9,535 bases of DNA from assembly GCA_052388135.1 (NCBI GenBank), contig JBQTIM010000008.1, positions 1 to 9,535 of the forward strand. The letters run 5' to 3'. This DNA comes from JBQTIM01 sp052388135. Its GTDB lineage: Bacteria > Elusimicrobiota > Elusimicrobia > FEN-1173. Below, one piece after another: positions 5,699 through 9,535 of this stretch. The notes under the pieces are model-generated. The model was not told where the DNA came from. It saw nothing but the letters and a program-made list of their open reading frames with translations, and ran no database searches. The translations under genes and the position numbers were made by a program. Each line of letters opens with the position of its first letter. Positions within the stretch are counted from its first letter, which is position 1.

Positions 5699-8293
5699 AT
5701 GCGCTTTTCGTCAGAGCTGCGTCAACCGGTTGTTCCTTCGCGTTCCCTCCCGCCCGGTGTTACATTAGTCGAACTGGTCATTTTCACCGTAATCATCTCC
5801 GTCGGCATATTCGGCATCATGTCCGCGTTCGAAGGCGTGTCCCGCGGTTTGTTCGCGGGCCGCACGGTCACATTGGCCAATACCCTCGCGCAGGAGAGGA
5901 TGGAGAGCTTCAAGCAATCCTCCTATTACCGTGTGATGGTCACCACCAACCCCGCCTTCGCCTCCGAACCCGACATTCCCTCCTTCCTATACGACCAGGG
6001 CTATTATCCTTCCGAGTCTTTTTCCGTGGGAGGCATCCCCTTCCAGCGCCGGGTCTACGTCGAGAAAGTTCAGGATTCGGGGGGCTCCTTCGTGGCTTTG
6101 CCCTACGGCAGCCCCGACACGGGGATCAAGCGCCTGACGGTGCATCTCCTGTGGCAGGCCAACGGACGCTGGCGCACGCAGTCTTTGGTGAGTTTGTATT
6201 CCAATCCGGCCCGGCAGCCGCTCAACGGAACGTTCACCGGCACCGTGACGTCGGGCGGGTCGAATGTGGCCGACGTCCGGGTGGAGGCTCTGCAAAAGAC
6301 CTCATGGTTCGACCTCACGAACTCGGCGGGGGTTTATTCCTTCAACGTTTCCGCCGGCACCTACACTCTGCGGGCCAGCAAACAGGGTTATTTCACCACC
6401 TACGACAGCAACGTGCCGGTGGCCGCCGGCGATACGGTGACGCGGAACTTTTCCTTGACCGCCATGGGAACGGGGACGGTGCGGGGGAACGTCTGGATCA
6501 AGGACCACCTGGTCATCAGCGCGATGGTGGGCAGTTCCATGACGGCGGGCGGCTTCGACCAGGAGTATGTGGAGATTTTTAATCCCACCACGTGGACGTG
6601 GACCGTGAACGGCGACGTTTCCCTGCATTTCCGAGGCAGGATCACGGACCCCCTGGCGGAGATTCGTTACGTGCCCGTGGCCACGACGGTGGCGCCGGGC
6701 GGTTTCTATCTTTTCGCCAACACGGCCACCCTGGTTTTGGGCGGGACATCCATCGCCGCGGACGCGGTCTGGGAACAGGCTCTGGGAGGCCCGAACGACA
6801 ACAACGCCGGACTGCCCGATTTCTCGCCTTCCAACCCCACCGCCATATCCGTGTGGGAGAACGGCGGCAGCCAGGGCCTGGGCGGACTGCGGCTGGTGAG
6901 CGCGGCGTTCGGCCTGCAGGACAGGTTCGGCTGGAAGGGCGGCGGCACCGGCCTTTCTCCGGCGGAGGAAGTGTACGAAAGCGTGCCTTACGACCACGGC
7001 CAGACGCAGGGCTTGAACCGGGCGGAGCAATTCGTGCGCTACTCCACCACCGCGGGCTTCAATTCGTCCCTGGGCCCAGCCTACGATTCGAACAACAACG
7101 ACGTGGATTGGCGGCTGGACGCGACGACGGTCGAAATGCCGAGGAACAGCGCCACCGCCGTGCAGCCGGTGGTGGCGGGAACGCCGGCGCTGGGAGCCAA
7201 TATTTCCATCACGGACGGCCTGTCGGCGGCGGCCGCCGCGCCGGGGGCTGGCACGCCTCCCGTCGCCTCGTTCACGGTGCCCGGCGTGGCCACTGGGACG
7301 TGGTCCGTCATGATCGCCAGCGGAACCCGGTTCCTGCAAGTGGAAGGCGTGGAAGTGACGCAAGGCGCCACGGTTTTCGTGCCGCATGCCGCCACCACGC
7401 CCACATGGCCGTTGTCCGGCTGGCACTCGGCCTATCTGACGTCCTCCACGGCGCAGGGCTTCATTCAGGGGGCCATCGTGGACGGGAGCGGCGCGGGAAT
7501 TTCCGGAAAGTCCGTCAACGCCTCCGGCGCCAGCGGCGTCACCAACAGCCAGGGGCGTTTTTTGCTGGCCGTGACGTCGGGGACCCACACGGTGGAGGCC
7601 AACCCCTCTTACAGCCCGTCCTACGATCCGACCTACATCACGGCCTCGTCGGTACCGGTTTCGGTTTCCGCCGGCCTGGTGACGTCGGGCGTGAACTTCA
7701 CGCTGTCGCGGGCCGGCGCTTTGACGGGAAGCGTGACGGCCAACGGCGTGGATCCTCTCCCCGACATCACGGTGACGGCCGTCCAGGGCGGCATAGAGAA
7801 GGGCAGCTCCATCTCCAACAGCGACGGACGGTTCACGCTGGACAGCCTTTCCACGGGGACCTACACCGTCCAGCTCCAGCTTGACGCCGGGGAGTCGGCG
7901 TCGCCCGTCTCCCCCTCGGCCACGGTGTCCCTCGGCGCCACGACCTGGGTGGCGACGTTCACCGTCACCAACGCCATGGGCTCCATCCGCGGCCGCGTCA
8001 AAACGCTGGCGGGCAGTTCCATCAGCACGGGCGTGCTGGTGGTGGCGACCACCAGCACCATATCCGGCCAGCCGCCGACCGACGACTCTTCCCTCCGCTC
8101 GGGAGGCACTCTCTATTACGCCACCTCCAGCCTCTCGGACGGGACCTACGAGCTGGACGTGCGCGGCGGGGCGACGTACAACGTCTACGGCTGGCACACC
8201 ACCTGGAGCGGCGAGACGCCGGCCACATCGCGGCGGTCCGGAAGCGCCGTCGTGACGGCCGGGGCCGCCGCCACGCTGGACCTCACGTGGTGA
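5699..8293 (+). CDS. Giant prepilin-type protein with lamin-tail-like and CarboxypepD_reg-like domains
   Basis: An 864-residue minor pilin or pseudopilin. The leader ends in PPG and cleavage is predicted after Gly20, before VTLVELVIFTVI; Glu25 is the conserved +5 glutamate, followed by a hydrophobic helix to about residue 42. A PilV/PulJ-like stalk region follows to about 170. Residues 176-257 form a carboxypeptidase-regulatory-like beta-sandwich (GVYSFNVSAGTYTLRASKQG). Residues 285-414 resemble a lamin tail domain (EYVEIFNPTTW, then VAPGGFYLFA). A divergent beta-sandwich spans about 503-560, and three more regulatory-like repeats cover about 586-672, 673-759 and 760-864. Typical minor pilins are under 250 residues, so the extension is the striking feature. 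I infer a pilus- or pseudopilus-tip protein displayed outside the cell that binds a surface, glycan or other polymer. ATG 5699 has AAGAGG six bases upstream and is preferred over an in-frame TTG at 5654. It overlaps the next gene, indicating an operon. Confidence 0.88.
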   Translation: MRFSSELRQPVVPSRSLPPGVTLVELVIFTVIISVGIFGIMSAFEGVSRGLFAGRTVTLANTLAQERMESFKQSSYYRVMVTTNPAFASEPDIPSFLYDQGYYPSESFSVGGIPFQRRVYVEKVQDSGGSFVALPYGSPDTGIKRLTVHLLWQANGRWRTQSLVSLYSNPARQPLNGTFTGTVTSGGSNVADVRVEALQKTSWFDLTNSAGVYSFNVSAGTYTLRASKQGYFTTYDSNVPVAAGDTVTRNFSLTAMGTGTVRGNVWIKDHLVISAMVGSSMTAGGFDQEYVEIFNPTTWTWTVNGDVSLHFRGRITDPLAEIRYVPVATTVAPGGFYLFANTATLVLGGTSIAADAVWEQALGGPNDNNAGLPDFSPSNPTAISVWENGGSQGLGGLRLVSAAFGLQDRFGWKGGGTGLSPAEEVYESVPYDHGQTQGLNRAEQFVRYSTTAGFNSSLGPAYDSNNNDVDWRLDATTVEMPRNSATAVQPVVAGTPALGANISITDGLSAAAAAPGAGTPPVASFTVPGVATGTWSVMIASGTRFLQVEGVEVTQGATVFVPHAATTPTWPLSGWHSAYLTSSTAQGFIQGAIVDGSGAGISGKSVNASGASGVTNSQGRFLLAVTSGTHTVEANPSYSPSYDPTYITASSVPVSVSAGLVTSGVNFTLSRAGALTGSVTANGVDPLPDITVTAVQGGIEKGSSISNSDGRFTLDSLSTGTYTVQLQLDAGESASPVSPSATVSLGATTWVATFTVTNAMGSIRGRVKTLAGSSISTGVLVVATTSTISGQPPTDDSSLRSGGTLYYATSSLSDGTYELDVRGGATYNVYGWHTTWSGETPATSRRSGSAVVTAGAAATLDLTW

Positions 8294-8790
8294 AGCGCCT
8301 GCTCCGTTCCGCCCGCGGCGTCAGCCTGGCCGAGATCATGGTGGCCGTGGCCATCGTCGGCATCGTCGCCTCCGTGGGCGGGCGGCTCATGGTGTCCATG
8401 ACGCGCTATTTCCAGATGAACCGGGCCCGGCAGGAGGTTCAGCGGGACGCCCGGACGCTGTTCGGCCTCATCGGCCGGGACCTGCGGCAGGCGAAAGCGA
8501 GCTCCGTCGTCATCGACCAGGAAAGCGGCCAGCCGCCCTATTCCCGGATCACTTTCACGAAGTCCAACGGGCGCGCCGTGCGCTGTTTCCAACGGGGACG
8601 GAAGGCCTATTGGGTGGACGTTTCCACGCGGGCGGTCTCCGACAACCTGCGCTACCTGGCCTTCTCGCACCGCCGCACGGAGGACGACGACATCATCTCC
8701 ATCGCGGTCACCATGGAGAAAGCCACTTACCAGGGCGGAACCAAGGCCCTGCAGTTGGCCATCGACAAAGTCCGCATCATGAACGAGTAG
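8287..8790 (+). CDS. PulJ/GspJ-like prepilin-type pseudopilin
   Basis: A 167-residue protein with a classical type IV prepilin N-terminus. A short basic leader (KRLLRSARG) is followed by predicted cleavage after that Gly, then VSLAEIMVAVAIVGIVAS with the +5 glutamate and a single hydrophobic helix. Downstream text such as QMNRARQEVQRDARTLFGLIGRDLRQA resembles the PulJ/GspJ group of minor pseudopilins, and the length fits. GspJ-type proteins join the initiating tip complex that primes pilus or pseudopilus assembly. Two adjacent GTG codons (8287 and 8290) could start it. The second gives the common 4-base GTGA overlap with the upstream stop, and either implies translational coupling with the large minor pilin. 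No separate promoter is visible. A general type IV minor pilin (PilW-like) is the alternative. Confidence 0.85.
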   Translation: MVKRLLRSARGVSLAEIMVAVAIVGIVASVGGRLMVSMTRYFQMNRARQEVQRDARTLFGLIGRDLRQAKASSVVIDQESGQPPYSRITFTKSNGRAVRCFQRGRKAYWVDVSTRAVSDNLRYLAFSHRRTEDDDIISIAVTMEKATYQGGTKALQLAIDKVRIMNE

Positions 8791-8799
8791 GGGGGCGGC

Positions 8800-9535
8800 A
8801 TGCCGAAAACGAGGGGGGAATCGGGCGGTTTCATTTTGGTGACGGGCGTCCTGCTGCTGGTGGTGGGCATGATCATGACGCCCATGCTGGTGGACTGGAT
8901 GCAGCTTGAGAACAAGTGGTCCATGAAACAGAAAAAATCTCACGCCGCCCTGGCCCTGGCGGAGGCCGGCGTGGACCGGGCCGTCTGGAAGCTGGGCGAG
9001 CACGCCACCTATTGGGACGGCGCCGCCGCGGGAGCGGTCTTCACCGGCTACAACAACGACGTGGTCTACACGGACGTGAGCGGTGGCTCCTACCGCGTTA
9101 AAGTTTCGTCGGGGCCCGACACGGGCCAAATCACCGTCGTCGCCACGGGGAAAGACCGCACGAACCTGGAGTTTCGGGCCATCGAAGTGATTTACGATAA
9201 AAACCCCATCGTCGCCTCCATGTACGCTCCCACCTTGGGCATCAGCGGATCGGCGGAAGTCCACTGGGGGCCCCTCATGTCCATGTCCACGATCGATTTG
9301 GCCGGCTCGGCCAATGTTTACTGGCCGCGGAAGATGTCCCGCGGGGCCATCACCGGCAGCGGCAGTCTGGGAAGCCGGGACACCAGCCCCACCGCGCCCA
9401 ACACCGACGGCGTGGAGTGGTGGAGTTACAATTCCTTCCCGGTGCCGGACCCGCCGGCCGTGGACCTGGATCACTACAAGGAGACGGCCAAAACGCAAAC
9501 CTGCTCCAGCCCGGGCGGCGCCTACGGCACGGATT
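8800..9535 (+). CDS. PilX/GspK-like pilus assembly protein, 3' partial
   Basis: This frame starts at ATG 8800, nine bases after the previous stop, with a G-rich SD-like tract, and stays open to the right edge; 245 codons are visible. The N-terminus (ESGGFILVTGVLLLVVG) is a prepilin-like hydrophobic helix after Gly10. It has Thr instead of Glu at +5, as is common in PilX and GspK proteins that occupy the tip. KKSHAALALAEAGVDRAVWKL (about residues 45-65) is the typical PilX segment after the helix. From about residue 140, spaced short strands (GISGSAEVHWG, LAGSANVYWP, AITGSGSLG) suggest the beginning of a beta-helix or repetitive beta domain. It is the third gene of the pilin operon and probably caps the tip with the other two. 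The true length is unknown. Confidence 0.85.
   Translation, partial: MPKTRGESGGFILVTGVLLLVVGMIMTPMLVDWMQLENKWSMKQKKSHAALALAEAGVDRAVWKLGEHATYWDGAAAGAVFTGYNNDVVYTDVSGGSYRVKVSSGPDTGQITVVATGKDRTNLEFRAIEVIYDKNPIVASMYAPTLGISGSAEVHWGPLMSMSTIDLAGSANVYWPRKMSRGAITGSGSLGSRDTSPTAPNTDGVEWWSYNSFPVPDPPAVDLDHYKETAKTQTCSSPGGAYGTD

Noticed and set aside
6592..7884. Plus-strand frame of 430 codons inside the large minor pilin
   Set aside because: Same-strand shadow produced by high GC; the translation is low-complexity Arg/Gly/His.
6302..8197. Minus-strand frame of 631 codons opposite the large minor pilin
   Set aside because: The composition is His/Arg/Gly-rich without domain features, the opposite strand has a convincing multi-domain protein, and no ribosome site supports it.
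8185..9498. Minus-strand frame of 437 codons opposite the pseudopilin genes
   Set aside because: Shadow of two well-supported prepilin-type genes, with a His/Gly/Arg-rich translation and no motif.
1..9535. CRISPR array, tRNA, rRNA, transposase or integrase
   Set aside because: No regularly spaced repeats, cloverleaf-like sequence, rRNA core motif or mobile-element protein was found in either strand.

Overview
This is a GC-rich bacterial window with three blocks. No rRNA, tRNA, CRISPR array, transposase or integrase is visible. The organism cannot be named from the sequence alone. The Shine-Dalgarno sites, the pseudopilin operon with a very large surface-type minor pilin and the high GC would suit a Gram-negative, pilus- or type II secretion-bearing environmental lineage; Elusimicrobiota, Omnitrophota, Acidobacteria and deltaproteobacterial groups are all possible. 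The genes look ordinary and chromosomal, except for one broken metabolic gene and the pilin block.

Left block (1-4163). A plus-strand DppB/OppB-type peptide ABC transporter permease (142-1113) meets a minus-strand DUF2254 membrane protein (2571-1297) tail to tail. No DppC or ATPase follows the permease. Upstream of the DUF2254 gene, on the same minus strand, lies a two-gene unit. It holds a homocysteine S-methyltransferase-family gene split into two frames (4163-3202), with a small internal deletion and an imperfect tandem repeat at the break. Overlapping its end as TGATG is a small exported beta-rich protein of unknown role (3202-2831).

Middle block (4164-5521). A 395-base divergent intergenic region carries an AT-rich promoter-like island and several GC-rich hairpins. 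It is followed by an exported two-module CbiX/SirB-like chelatase homologue (4559-5521). This protein has a signal peptide, a His-rich linker between the modules, and both predicted active-site histidines only in the first module.

Right block (5522-9535). A 177-base leader has hairpins, SD-like tracts and tiny overlapping ORFs. It precedes a tight operon of three prepilin-type genes: an 864-residue minor pilin carrying a lamin-tail-like domain and several carboxypeptidase-regulatory-like beta-sandwich repeats; a PulJ/GspJ-like pseudopilin; and a PilX/GspK-like protein that runs off the right edge. I infer that these build the tip or initiation complex of a type IV pilus or type II secretion pseudopilus, with the large protein as a displayed adhesin or binding module.
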